NCBI GenBank assembly: GCA_947629865.1
Contig: CANRFJ010000017.1
Coordinates: forward strand, 1 to 62,797
Reading direction: 5' to 3'
DNA length: 62,797 nucleotides
DNA from: an uncultured Lachnospiraceae bacterium
GTDB taxonomy: Bacteria > Bacillota > Clostridia > Lachnospirales > Lachnospiraceae
Shown: positions 8,254 through 18,144 of the stretch, piece by piece
Position numbering within the stretch: position 1 is the first letter of the stretch
Layout of the letters: each line of letters starts with the position of its first letter
The notes under the pieces: generated by a model
Databases searched by the model: none
The model's input: the letters and a program-made list of their open reading frames with translations, nothing else
What the model was told of the DNA's origin: nothing
Position numbers and translations under genes: made by a program

Positions 8254-10179
8254 ATGAAGAAAAAACAACTCAAAGCATTTGCTTTGTTGATGTTATGTTA
8301 TTTATTATTGGCAGGTTGTATAGCTACACAAGAAGTAAAAGCAACAGGTATATATTCAGAACCGGGAACTACAATGGCATTACACAACTGGGCATATTCA
8401 GTGAAATGTCATACAATTGCAAAAGCCAATGGAAACACAATGATAATTTATTCTGTTTTAAATGCAAAAAAGCAACAGACATTAGTGATTGATTTAGTAG
8501 ATCGTAATGGGAAACGTACAAACTATAAAAAGCTATCTATACCAGGAAAAACATGGGGAGGAACTGTATATCAAGCTCCGGATGGTTGTAATTATATTAC
8601 AACGGGGAATAACGGTAATATAGCATTTTATGTTATGAAATACAGTGCGGACTGGAATCTGTTGGGCACGGCGTCTATCACCAAAGACGAAAGTTATACA
8701 GACACAGCTTTTGATGCTGGTAATAGCGATATGACATTAGCAGGAAATTATCTGGTGGTACACACGGCGCGAGGAAGGAAAGATGGACATCAATCTAATT
8801 TTACTTTTTGGATAGATACGAAGACGATGAAACCTGTATCAATAGCAGACGCATTCCCAGATACGCATGTAAGCCATTCTTTTAGCCAGTTTGTTCGATA
8901 TGATGGGAACCGTATTATTATGATTGATCAAGGCGATGCTTATCCAAGAGGTATTTCCATGATAACTCAGTTGCCGAATTTGAACAATAAGAATACAAAA
9001 GCATCTCTATTGATGAAATTTTGGGGAGAGACCGGAAATAATTATACGGGCTCTACGGTTGATGGATTTGAACTTGGCCGCAAAAATTATCTTGTTATTG
9101 GAGCATCTATTCCGCATGATCGTTTTGCTACATCTGCAGCATATGAGGCTTATGATGGTAGTACTAATTTATATGCTATTCTAATTGATCCGGTATCAGG
9201 AACGTCTCGATTTAAGTGGTTGACAAATAATTCGTCAGGTAAAACAAATTGGTTGGTTGAAACTGTGAAAATGATAAAGTTAGATGATGATAAGTTTATT
9301 ATTTTATATGGAACGAATGAAACAGGAGACACGGGTAATTATTATACAAATTATATGCTTATTGATTCTGATGGAAATATTAAAAAATCAGGTAGGATGA
9401 TAAAAAGGTTTTATTGTACATCAGAACCATCGTATAGCGAAAATATATTGACCTGGTGTCATTATGTGGAATCTGATTTGGGGAATTTTATGGTTTTAAA
9501 CCGTTGGAATATTAAAACCGGACATTTTTCGGTTCAAAACATAAGACTTGATGTAAATTCAAAGATTGACTCAATATTACGGGAAAATACAAAAACAGTT
9601 TATAAAAAGGGCGGAAAAGGTGAAGTGGAGCTTAATGTTTTTAGTGATATTTTCGATAAAAATTATGATTCTGCTCCCGCCGTATGGAAATCTTCTAATA
9701 GTAGTGTGATTCAAGTGTCAGAAGAGGAGACTATGTTAAGTCGTCCTGTTTATGGCAGTTCTGAATATGATAAAAAATATAAAATTGTATCAACAAATAT
9801 ATTGGCAAAGAAGCAGGGAACAGCGACAATAAGTTGTGAAATAGGAAATAAAAAGTGGTCTGTGAAATTTAGAGTTAAAGGAGCAGCGGTAAAACCAGGG
9901 AAAGTAAAAAAATTATCGGTAAAAAATAAAAAGAGAGGCAGGGTATTGGTTTCTTGGAAAAAAGTATCTGGTGCAAAATACTATCAACTTCAGTACTCTA
10001 CTAAGAAAAACTTTAAGAAGAAAAAGATAAGACGTGGTATTCGGAAAAGGAAAGTGACAGTCCGCTTGGGAACGAAGCGGAAGAAAAAATATTATTTTCG
10101 GGTTCGTGCTGTAAAATTGATGGGAAATAAACGAGTGTATGGGGATTGGAGTAAGGTGGTAAAGAAAATATATAAATAG
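8254..10179 (+). CDS. Predicted lipoprotein with a basic C-terminal fibronectin III-like domain
   Basis: A 641-aa exported protein with a lipobox (LLAG-Cys22) after a short hydrophobic signal, so it should be anchored on the outer face of the membrane. Residues 35-430 are rich in aromatic and beta-strand-like repeats and may form a propeller. Residues about 450-545 read as an Ig-like (Big2-type) module. The last 95 residues match a fibronectin type III pattern (VSWKKVSGAKYYQLQYS, then YYFRVRAV) and are extremely lysine/arginine-rich. AAAGGGGGCAACTT precedes the ATG. Its function is unknown; a surface binding role is inferred from the architecture. It is an odd neighbour for restriction and conflict genes. 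Confidence 0.75.
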   Translation: MKKKQLKAFALLMLCYLLLAGCIATQEVKATGIYSEPGTTMALHNWAYSVKCHTIAKANGNTMIIYSVLNAKKQQTLVIDLVDRNGKRTNYKKLSIPGKTWGGTVYQAPDGCNYITTGNNGNIAFYVMKYSADWNLLGTASITKDESYTDTAFDAGNSDMTLAGNYLVVHTARGRKDGHQSNFTFWIDTKTMKPVSIADAFPDTHVSHSFSQFVRYDGNRIIMIDQGDAYPRGISMITQLPNLNNKNTKASLLMKFWGETGNNYTGSTVDGFELGRKNYLVIGASIPHDRFATSAAYEAYDGSTNLYAILIDPVSGTSRFKWLTNNSSGKTNWLVETVKMIKLDDDKFIILYGTNETGDTGNYYTNYMLIDSDGNIKKSGRMIKRFYCTSEPSYSENILTWCHYVESDLGNFMVLNRWNIKTGHFSVQNIRLDVNSKIDSILRENTKTVYKKGGKGEVELNVFSDIFDKNYDSAPAVWKSSNSSVIQVSEEETMLSRPVYGSSEYDKKYKIVSTNILAKKQGTATISCEIGNKKWSVKFRVKGAAVKPGKVKKLSVKNKKRGRVLVSWKKVSGAKYYQLQYSTKKNFKKKKIRRGIRKRKVTVRLGTKRKKKYYFRVRAVKLMGNKRVYGDWSKVVKKIYK

Positions 10180-10306
10180 CAAAATTTTGAGTATTTGCGC
10201 CATCAAATATATTTTGCGTCTAAGTTTTAGAGGACTATCGGTAATAGAAGTAATGTTTAAAAGGAGAAACTCAACCGAACAATATAATACTAAGGATTGA
10301 ACGGAT

Positions 10307-10900
10307 ATGGAATATAATAATACGCTTAGTTATTATGACAACTGTGCTGATGAATTTTACAAAAGCACAATAACTGTTGATTTTACTATAATGCAGGATC
10401 ATTTTTTGGCAAAGTTAGAAAAAGGATCATATATACTTGACTTTGGCTGTGGCTCAGGGCGTGACACGAAGTATTTCCTGGAGCGGGGATATCAGGTGGA
10501 GGCTACGGATGGCTCATCAGCGTTATGCAGACTGGCTAGTGCATATACGGGAATTAAAGTCAAACAAATGTTTTTTGAGGAACTATCAGTGGTAAATGCG
10601 TACGACGGCATATGGGCATGTTCTTCTATACTTCATCTGCCGCTTGGCCAACTGACCGAAGTTATGCAAAAAATGACAACTGCATTAAAGAAAAATGGGA
10701 TTATTTATACATCGTTTAAATATGGAACTTTTGCCGGTGAAAGAAACGGACGATTTTTTACCGATATGACAGAAGCAACTTTTGCGGATTTGCTAAGTTC
10801 GATAGACGGTTTGGAAATGGAAGAACAATGGGTGTCTTCGGACGCACGTCCAGAAAGAAGTGGGGAAAAATGGCTCAATCTGATTTTGCGGAAAAGATAG
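10307..10900 (+). CDS. Class I SAM-dependent methyltransferase
   Basis: A 197-aa single-domain methyltransferase with the SAM-binding motif I ILDFGCGSGRDT near residue 45, an acidic motif II (VEATDGS) and a motif near IWACSSILHL. It carries no target-recognition domain, so its substrate is not evident. The stop overlaps the next gene by 31 bp, so the two are almost certainly coexpressed. The tight pairing with a PLD/helicase protein suggests a role in modification or self-protection, but that is inference. A generic small-molecule methyltransferase is the alternative. Confidence 0.82.
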   Translation: MEYNNTLSYYDNCADEFYKSTITVDFTIMQDHFLAKLEKGSYILDFGCGSGRDTKYFLERGYQVEATDGSSALCRLASAYTGIKVKQMFFEELSVVNAYDGIWACSSILHLPLGQLTEVMQKMTTALKKNGIIYTSFKYGTFAGERNGRFFTDMTEATFADLLSSIDGLEMEEQWVSSDARPERSGEKWLNLILRKR

Positions 10901-13344
10901 ATGCGGATGGTTTAGAAATAGAGCATACAGACGTTATGACTGGTGATAGAGACAAAAGCCGGTTTTTGTACTACCAGTTAAAAACGAGTATGGCAAGGGC
11001 AAGGAAAATTGACATTATTGTTTCGTTTCTTATGGAATCCGGTGTCAGGATGATTTTAAATGATTTGAAGGCTGCATTGGAGCGCGGTGCACAGGTGCGG
11101 ATTCTGACAGGAAATTATCTTGGCATCACACAGCCATCGGCGTTATACCTGATAAAAAAAGAGTTGGGCGACAGAGTGGATTTGCGGTTTTATAATGATA
11201 AGGAACGGTCGTTTCACCCCAAATCATACATATTTCACTATGAAAACATGGATGAAATCTATATAGGATCGTCCAATATTTCACGGAGTGCATTGACTTC
11301 GGGCATAGAATGGAATTATCGTTTTAACAGTCTTAATGACAAGAAAAATTTTGATCTGTTTTATGCTGTTTTTGTCGATCTGTTTGAAAACCATTCCATT
11401 GTGATTGATGATAAGGAACTGACTAGATACTCCAAGGACTGGCACAAACCGGCGGTGTCAAGGGATCTGGCAAAATATGATAATCTGGAAGACGCAGATG
11501 TTAAAGTAGAGACACTGTTTCAACCCAGAGGCGCGCAGATAGAAGCCTTATATGCGCTGGCAGACAGCAGAGCGGAGGGGGCGGCCAAGGGACTTGTACA
11601 GGCGGCTACCGGCGTGGGGAAGACTTATCTGGCGGCATTTGATTCTGTCGGGTATGAACATGTACTGTTTGTGGCTCACAGGGAGGAAATATTAAAACAG
11701 GCGGCGGTCTCTTTTCGAAATGTAAGGCGTTCAGAAGATTACGGATTTTTCTATGGCCGGCAGAAGGATACGGACAAATCTGTGATTTTTGCGTCAGTGG
11801 CGACGCTTGGCAGGAGCGAATATCTCACGGAAGATTTTTTTGCACCGGATTATTTTGATTATCTGGTGATTGATGAGTTCCACCATGCGGTAAATGACCA
11901 GTACCAGAAAATTGTTAATTATTTTCAGCCTAAGTTTCTTCTTGGCCTTACAGCTACACCTGACAGGATGGACGGTAAAAATATTTATGAAATTTGTGAC
12001 TACAATGTGCCTTATGAAATTTCATTAAAAGAGGCAATCAATAAAGGAATATTGGTTCCGTTTCATTATTACGGCATATATGATGAAACGGATTATTCAT
12101 CACTGCGCATTGTAAAAGGCCGTTATGATGAAAGAGAATTGAATGAAACCTATATTGGAAATGTGAAGCGATACGATTTGATTTATAAGTATTATAAGAA
12201 GTACCGGTCAAAAAGAGCGCTTGGCTTTTGCTGCTCCAGACAACACGCAGAGGAAATGGCAAAAGAATTTTGCAAAAGAGGAATAGCGGCAGCGGCAGTA
12301 TACAGCAATGCGGATGGCGAGTTCGCGGAAGATAGGGACAAAGCGATTGAGAAATTGAAAAATCAGGAGATAAATGTGATTTTTTCTGTTGATATGTTTA
12401 ATGAAGGCGTGGATATCGCTGCGCTTGACATGGTTATGTTTTTGCGTCCGACCGAGTCGCCGACTATATTTTTGCAGCAGTTAGGACGCGGCCTCCGTAC
12501 CAGCAAGGGCAAAGAATACTTAAATGTTTTGGATTTTATTGGAAATTATGAAAAAGCAGGAAGGGCGCCCCTGCTTTTGAGCGGCGCAAGAACTCCTGCC
12601 GAAAAGTCGGCGTATGATTACTGCAATATGGAATATCCCGATGATTGTATTGTGGATTTTGATATGCGGCTGATTGATTTGTTTAAGGAAATGGACAGGA
12701 AGTCTTTATCTGTCAAGGAACGGATCCGGCAGGAGTTTTACAGGGTGAAAGAGCTGTTGGATGGCAGGGTGCCGACTCGCATGGAACTGTTCACATATAT
12801 GAATGATGACATTTATCAGTACTGCATCAAGCACGCTAAAGAAAATCCATTTCGGGGATATATGGAATTTTTAAATGAAATGAATGAACTGTCAGCAGCC
12901 GAACAGGAGGTTTATGCGGGGATTGGCAGGGAATTTTTGTCACTGATTGAAACAACGAATATGCAAAAAGTATATAAAATGCCTATTTTGTACAGCTTTT
13001 ATAATGATGGCGATATCCGGCTTGCGGTCAAGGACGAGGATGTGTTGACGGCGTGGAAAAGGTTTTTTGATAATGGGACAAATTGGAAAGACTTTGATCC
13101 GGATATTTCGTATGCTTCCTATAAGTCTATGACAGATAAACAGCATTTAAGCAAGGCAAAGAGTATGCCGATTCGATTTTTGCTGGCTTCCGGAAAGGGA
13201 TTCTTTATTGAGAAGGAAGGATATGCCATTGCGATAAGGGAAGAACTGGAAACTGTGACAGGAAATGCGGCATTTTTGGAACATATGAAAGATATTTTAG
13301 AGTATCGTACTATGGAATATTATCGCAGGAGATATGCAGAATGA
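10870..13344 (+). CDS. PLD-nuclease/SF2 helicase fusion protein
   Basis: An 824-aa protein if started at ATG 10870 (AAGTGGGG upstream); the frame is open to 10828. Residues 25-190 form a phospholipase D-like nuclease module with His116 and Lys118 (FHPKSYIF) followed by GSSNISRSAL. The helicase core has Walker A ATGVGKT with Lys251, Walker B VIDEFHHA, LTATPDR and the motif VI region QQLGRGLRT. About 270 uncharacterised residues follow, resembling the DUF3427-type helicase family. Such proteins are thought to act on DNA, and several occur in defence contexts. Here the gene overlaps a methyltransferase and precedes a RloA-like ATPase. Confidence 0.85.
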   Translation: MAQSDFAEKIDADGLEIEHTDVMTGDRDKSRFLYYQLKTSMARARKIDIIVSFLMESGVRMILNDLKAALERGAQVRILTGNYLGITQPSALYLIKKELGDRVDLRFYNDKERSFHPKSYIFHYENMDEIYIGSSNISRSALTSGIEWNYRFNSLNDKKNFDLFYAVFVDLFENHSIVIDDKELTRYSKDWHKPAVSRDLAKYDNLEDADVKVETLFQPRGAQIEALYALADSRAEGAAKGLVQAATGVGKTYLAAFDSVGYEHVLFVAHREEILKQAAVSFRNVRRSEDYGFFYGRQKDTDKSVIFASVATLGRSEYLTEDFFAPDYFDYLVIDEFHHAVNDQYQKIVNYFQPKFLLGLTATPDRMDGKNIYEICDYNVPYEISLKEAINKGILVPFHYYGIYDETDYSSLRIVKGRYDERELNETYIGNVKRYDLIYKYYKKYRSKRALGFCCSRQHAEEMAKEFCKRGIAAAAVYSNADGEFAEDRDKAIEKLKNQEINVIFSVDMFNEGVDIAALDMVMFLRPTESPTIFLQQLGRGLRTSKGKEYLNVLDFIGNYEKAGRAPLLLSGARTPAEKSAYDYCNMEYPDDCIVDFDMRLIDLFKEMDRKSLSVKERIRQEFYRVKELLDGRVPTRMELFTYMNDDIYQYCIKHAKENPFRGYMEFLNEMNELSAAEQEVYAGIGREFLSLIETTNMQKVYKMPILYSFYNDGDIRLAVKDEDVLTAWKRFFDNGTNWKDFDPDISYASYKSMTDKQHLSKAKSMPIRFLLASGKGFFIEKEGYAIAIREELETVTGNAAFLEHMKDILEYRTMEYYRRRYAE

Positions 13345-13356
13345 TAGGGGATAGGG

Positions 13357-14551
13357 ATGTTGGTAAAGGAATTTTGGCGTGTTAACATCGTTAAACCTCA
13401 AAATAAATATTTGAATATATGGCCCAAACAATGTAGGCAAAACTTGTTTGATTAAATGTATTAAGGCAATAAAAAGAGTACTTTTAAATAAGAAAAATGT
13501 TTTAATGGCTAATATATTTACTGAGAGTGCTGTATGTGAGTTAGGCGTAACATTTATGTCATCTGGGAGAAAGTTTTCTTATGACTTTAAGTATGATACA
13601 GAAAAAGAAGAATATATATATGAAGCATTTTCTGAAATATTTAAAGATCAGTATAACAATGAAAAAGAAGTGTGCTGGTTGAAAAAGGATACCATTAGCG
13701 AAATATATGAATGTATTGATGAAACTGTGCAGACTATGATTTCAGTTGTATCGAAAAATAATTTGCTATGTTATGTGGTAGATACAAGTAAATTTGAACA
13801 TATTGACGAGATGAAGAAAATTCTTGTCGGATTTGCTGAGGAAATTGATATTATTAATATGAATAACATACCTATTCAGCATACGATTGAACTTATGAAA
13901 AATAAGGATCAGTTACAAAAAAAGGTTGTAGAGTTCATAAAAAATGCAGATTTGTATATGGATAACTTTGAATATGTGGATATGGATAAAATAGAACTAG
14001 AGACTGGCGAGGGTGATGAAAAACCGGACGAGAAAGTGCTTGATATTCCGGAAAATATTATGGATCAAATTAGATTGGTTTCCACATATAAGGGAATTCA
14101 TGTGCCAAGCATGATTTTTGATTCCACAGGAACCAAGAAAATTGCGGCAATTGCCAGTTATGTTATAGAAGCACTTGAACAGGGAAGAATTCTTGTGATA
14201 GATGAATTGGATAGTAGTATTCATTTTAAGCTTACCAGGGCAATTGTTGCAATGTTTAATAATGAATTGAATACAAGTGCACAAATGATATTTACCGTTC
14301 ACGATATAAATCTTATGGATTGCAAGAGGATGTTCCGAAAGGAGCAGATATGGTTTGTTCACAAGGATGAAGAAGGCGTATATGTATATTCACTAGCTAA
14401 TTTTACGGCACAGCAAGGGGTGAGAGATACGACAGATATTATGGAAAAATATAGGAAAGGTGCTCTTGGAGCATTGCCTGATCCGGAACTAATCAATTCC
14501 TTGCTTGGTATTAAAGGTGATGCAAAGGGGGATGATGCCGATGCCAAATAA
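13357..14551 (+). pseudogene. RloA/AbiLi-type AAA ATPase, frameshifted before the Walker A motif
   Basis: From ATG 13357 the frame reads MLVKEFWRVNIV and on to KYLNI, and would stop at 13453. Shifted by one frame at about 13420, the sequence gives YGPNNVGKT, a classic P-loop, and then runs open to 14551. An ATATAT tract at the break suggests loss of one AT unit. The downstream part has FDSTGTKK, Walker B ILVIDELD, the switch FTVHD and the ending YRKGALGALP. This set is typical of RloA/AbiLi ATPases, which pair with RloB/AbiLii in phage defence. As written the P-loop is out of frame with the start, so the protein should be inactive unless this is a sequencing error or frameshifting occurs. Confidence 0.72.
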
Positions 14552-14678
14552 GCCTCTTAAATTCTTTGATAAGTATAAAATCTGCATTGATGTGCTGTAT
14601 TGGACAAACATATGCAGGAAAATCGATAATATGGACATAGGAATTGCAGGTGATACTTGTGAATATAGAAGCATATGA
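14541..14678 (+). CDS. 45-aa ORF overlapping the ATPase and the next gene; possible truncated partner
   Basis: It starts at ATG 14541 inside the end of the ATPase, with AAAGGGGG upstream, and ends 20 bp inside the following primase/helicase gene. RloA-type ATPases are normally followed by an overlapping RloB-type gene. This ORF sits in that position but is only 45 codons long and shows no recognisable RloB motif. It is either a truncated partner or a fortuitous ORF. Confidence 0.3.
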   Translation: MPNKPLKFFDKYKICIDVLYWTNICRKIDNMDIGIAGDTCEYRSI

Positions 14679-17616
14679 CGTGGAATCCCTGAGAAAACTG
14701 GTCAGGCTTTTTGAATATGAGAACAGAGTGCTGAAAGAGAAATTGAATAGAGAAAATATTCCTTATGATGAAGTTGATCCTTTTGAGGCGACTATTGACA
14801 ATGTGGAGGAGTATGACACTGATCAGGGAGGGCGTATCAATAATCCATCTTATATTACAGAAGGAATGGCGAAACGCTTCTTTTCGATGTTCTGGGGAAG
14901 GGAAGATGTTTATGCCAGGCGCAGTAAAAAAGGAGGTTATTTCCCACAATGCGATAATCGCTGGAATGACAGGCTTTGTCCGAAACAACGAGGTAAAAAG
15001 ATGTTTTGTGGCGAGTGTGAAAATAAAAAATGGACAAGATTGGATGTCAAGAAAGTAATCGCTCATTTGCTGGGATATAAAGAAGATGGTTCAGATGTGA
15101 TAGGCGTCTATCCGCTTTTGCCAAATGGGACGTGTAGATTTATTGTATTTGATTTTGATAATCATGAAAAGGGAGCAGAAGCTGTAGATTTTGCAAACAA
15201 AGATAATGAATGGCACAGGGAAGTGGATGCGCTCAGAAAAATGTGTGAGATAAATGGTATTAAGCCATTGGTCGAAAGATCCAGATCCGGTAAGGGCGCT
15301 CATGTCTGGATATTCTTTAAAAAAGCGATACCGGCCAGCATGGCAAGAAATTTTGGCTTTTTATTATTAGATAAGGGCTCGTCCTCCATTAATATGAAGA
15401 CGTTTCATTATTATGACAGAATGTATCCCTCACAGGATGTGGCGAGCAGTATTGGTAATTTGATTGCTTTACCTCTGCAGGGACAGGCGCTTAAAAATGG
15501 AAACAGTGCCTTTGTAGATGCAAATTGGAATGCGTATCCAAACCAGTGGGATATTTTGCTCAATAAAACAGAAAAGCTGGGCATAGAAGATATTGAAAAA
15601 TATATGACAAAGTGGCAGGGAGAGTTATTGGAAAGCCAAGGGATGCCTGCTGGTGTCGGTATGCATGATAGACCGAAACCATGGAGGAGGAAATGTGAGT
15701 TTAACAAGGCAGATGTTGTTGGCAAACTTCATGTGGTGTTAAGTGATGGCATTTATATTGATACACTAAATCTTATGCCAAGAATACAAAATCAGATTCG
15801 AAGTCTGGCGGCGTTTGACAATCCGGAATTTTATAAGAATAAGAGGCTGGGATATTCTAATTATTATAATTTTAGTGCTGTATATCTGGGCAAAGATGTA
15901 GATGGATACATACAGATTCCAAGAGGCCTGAAGGAGCAAATTATAGAAGAATGTAATAAGTCCGGAATTGCTGTTGATATATCTGATCAAAGGGAAAAAG
16001 GCCGCCCGATTAGAGTTTCTTTTAATGGAGATTTGCGGACACAGCAGGAGTTGGCAGCAGAGAAGTTGTTGGCTTATCCAGATGGTGTATTAAGTGCGGC
16101 AACGGCGTTTGGTAAAACAGTTGTGTGTAGTTACTTGATTGCGGAACGTAAGGTAAATACCCTTATTTTGTTACAAAGTAAGGATTTGCTTAATCAGTGG
16201 GTTGACGAACTGAATAAGTTTTTGAATATCAAAGAAGAACCACCTGAATATGAAACAAAAACAGGCAGAAAGAAAAAGCGAGACAGTGTTATTGGAATTC
16301 TGCATGGCAGTAAAAATACTTTGACAGGTATTGTAGATGTTGCAATGGTGGGTTCTATGTATAAAAAGGGAAAGTTCAATGATTTGATTAATTCCTATGG
16401 AATGGTAATTATGGATGAGTGTCACCATGCGGCATCTAATACATCTATGGAATTGTTGCAGAAAATCAATGCGAAATATGTTTATGGAGTTTCTGCTACA
16501 CCAAAACGTGGAGACAGTTTGGATAGGATTATTTATATGCTGCTTGGTCCGTTGAGACACCGATTTACAGCATTGGAAAGAGCACAAGAGCAGGGAATAG
16601 GACATTATTTTGTCCCAAGGTATACAAGGGTTGTTGATACAACTGACAGCAAAGAAGATATTAATAAAGCATACAGTCTGATTAGCGCCAGTAAAGTTCG
16701 CAATGAGATGATTGTAGCGGATGTAACAGATTGTATTGCAAGGAAGCAGACTCCGATAATCTTGACAAAATATAAGGAACATGCCAAACTTTTATACGAC
16801 AATTTGAAAGAAGAAGCGGATCATGTGTTTATTTTGTACGGAGGAAATACGGATAAAGAAAATGCAGATATACGAATGAAATTGAAGCAGATTCCACAAA
16901 ATGAATCCTTGATATTGGTTGCAACTGGGCAGAAGATTGGAGAAGGTTTTGATTTACCGAGATTAGATGTGTTGATGCTCGCGGCACCGGTATCCTTTGA
17001 AGGGCGTCTGGAACAGTATGTCGGAAGATTAAATCGAGATTATGAGGGGAAAGAAGCTGTTTTTGTGTATGATTACATTGATTCGCATGTGAGATATTTT
17101 AATAAAATGTATGCGAAAAGACTTAGAACATACAAAAAGACAGGGTTTTCCATATGGGTAGGAAATGCACGTTCGAAGCAGATAGTCAATGCAATATATG
17201 ATTCTGGTAATTATACAGAAAAATTTGAACAGGATATCGTGGAAGCAGAAAAAATGATTGTGATTTCCAGTCCGGATATACTGCAGAATAGAATTGACAG
17301 ATTGTTATTATTGGTAAAAGATCGGCAGGAAAAAGGCGTAGATATAACAGTGATCACTACAGAACCAGAGGAAGTTGCATATGGCAGTGCAGATGTATGT
17401 TATGAATTGATTAGAGAGATGCAGCAGGCAGGAATCCATGTAGTGACAAAAGCGGAAGTAGAGGAGCGATTTGCTGTTATTGATGAAGAATTAGTATGGC
17501 ATGGCGGCATGAATTTGCTTGGCAAAGTGGATGCCTGGGATAATTTAATGCGTATAAAAAATCATCAAGTAGCCGCAGAACTTTTGGAAATTGCATTTGG
17601 AGTTACGGATTCCTAA
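14659..17616 (+). CDS. Primase (AEP)-SF2 helicase-PLD-like fusion protein
   Basis: A 985-aa protein with GTG 14659 chosen because AGGTGA lies 5 bp upstream; a TTG at 14644 is possible. A likely zinc site has Cys98, Cys107, Cys117 and Cys120. The archaeo-eukaryotic primase core follows: Asp165 and Asp167 (VFDFDNH), then SRSGKGAHVW with His215. The helicase has Walker A AFGKT (Lys486), Walker B MDECHHA (Asp586), SATPKRGD and VGRLNRD. The last 150 residues read like a PLD-type module (RFAVIDEELVWHGG), with the usual catalytic His replaced by Arg. Primase-helicase fusions of this kind occur in what have been called TOTE conflict systems. The product may prime and unwind invading DNA; its actual function is unproven. 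Confidence 0.82.
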   Translation: MNIEAYDVESLRKLVRLFEYENRVLKEKLNRENIPYDEVDPFEATIDNVEEYDTDQGGRINNPSYITEGMAKRFFSMFWGREDVYARRSKKGGYFPQCDNRWNDRLCPKQRGKKMFCGECENKKWTRLDVKKVIAHLLGYKEDGSDVIGVYPLLPNGTCRFIVFDFDNHEKGAEAVDFANKDNEWHREVDALRKMCEINGIKPLVERSRSGKGAHVWIFFKKAIPASMARNFGFLLLDKGSSSINMKTFHYYDRMYPSQDVASSIGNLIALPLQGQALKNGNSAFVDANWNAYPNQWDILLNKTEKLGIEDIEKYMTKWQGELLESQGMPAGVGMHDRPKPWRRKCEFNKADVVGKLHVVLSDGIYIDTLNLMPRIQNQIRSLAAFDNPEFYKNKRLGYSNYYNFSAVYLGKDVDGYIQIPRGLKEQIIEECNKSGIAVDISDQREKGRPIRVSFNGDLRTQQELAAEKLLAYPDGVLSAATAFGKTVVCSYLIAERKVNTLILLQSKDLLNQWVDELNKFLNIKEEPPEYETKTGRKKKRDSVIGILHGSKNTLTGIVDVAMVGSMYKKGKFNDLINSYGMVIMDECHHAASNTSMELLQKINAKYVYGVSATPKRGDSLDRIIYMLLGPLRHRFTALERAQEQGIGHYFVPRYTRVVDTTDSKEDINKAYSLISASKVRNEMIVADVTDCIARKQTPIILTKYKEHAKLLYDNLKEEADHVFILYGGNTDKENADIRMKLKQIPQNESLILVATGQKIGEGFDLPRLDVLMLAAPVSFEGRLEQYVGRLNRDYEGKEAVFVYDYIDSHVRYFNKMYAKRLRTYKKTGFSIWVGNARSKQIVNAIYDSGNYTEKFEQDIVEAEKMIVISSPDILQNRIDRLLLLVKDRQEKGVDITVITTEPEEVAYGSADVCYELIREMQQAGIHVVTKAEVEERFAVIDEELVWHGGMNLLGKVDAWDNLMRIKNHQVAAELLEIAFGVTDS

Positions 17617-17794
17617 ACTTTGCATCGAAAAGGATTGTCGTTCTCTGAGCAATCGCTAGCATATTGAAAAACAAGAGCAGTAGCAATTATGGAAAAAATA
17701 TGCTAAAATAAACTTGTTTGCTAATATGTGACAATGTTTTATGTCCGAGGTAGCAGAACAAGGAACCTGAGATGGCCTGAGGGGAGATGGGAAT

Positions 17795-18115
17795 TTGCTC
17801 TTTATATTTGTCGTCTACAGCATTTGTGCAGTGTTGTTTTTGGGAATAGGGCTCCGTGCGCGAAGGGCGAAAGAGGCGGTCGGTTTTTTTACAGGAGTGG
17901 AACCGCCGACAGTTTATGATATTGAGAAATATAATCGTGCCTTTTCCAGACTTTGGGTGGTCGCCGCTGGTATTTTGGAAATGTTGCTAGGGATTCCCAG
18001 TTTGTTTATTGGGCAAAACATTCCAGCCATGCTCCTTTTAGTATTTGGCACAGTGGCATGGGTTTTTGGAATTATTATCGTTTACCTTAGAATTGAGTCA
18101 AAATACAGGCAGTGA
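17795..18115 (+). CDS. Small membrane protein, 106 aa
   Basis: Three hydrophobic segments lie at residues 2-20, about 53-68 and 75-97, with a conserved-looking YDIEKYNRAFSRLW motif between the first two. This resembles the DUF3784-type pattern (KYN followed by a Trp/Leu-rich helix). The start is TTG with GAGGGGAGATGG upstream. It ends 30 bp before the lipoprotein gene, suggesting one transcript. Function unknown. Confidence 0.65.
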   Translation: MLFIFVVYSICAVLFLGIGLRARRAKEAVGFFTGVEPPTVYDIEKYNRAFSRLWVVAAGILEMLLGIPSLFIGQNIPAMLLLVFGTVAWVFGIIIVYLRIESKYRQ

Positions 18116-18144
18116 GCGGAATTAGGAAGAAGGAGAACAAAGGA

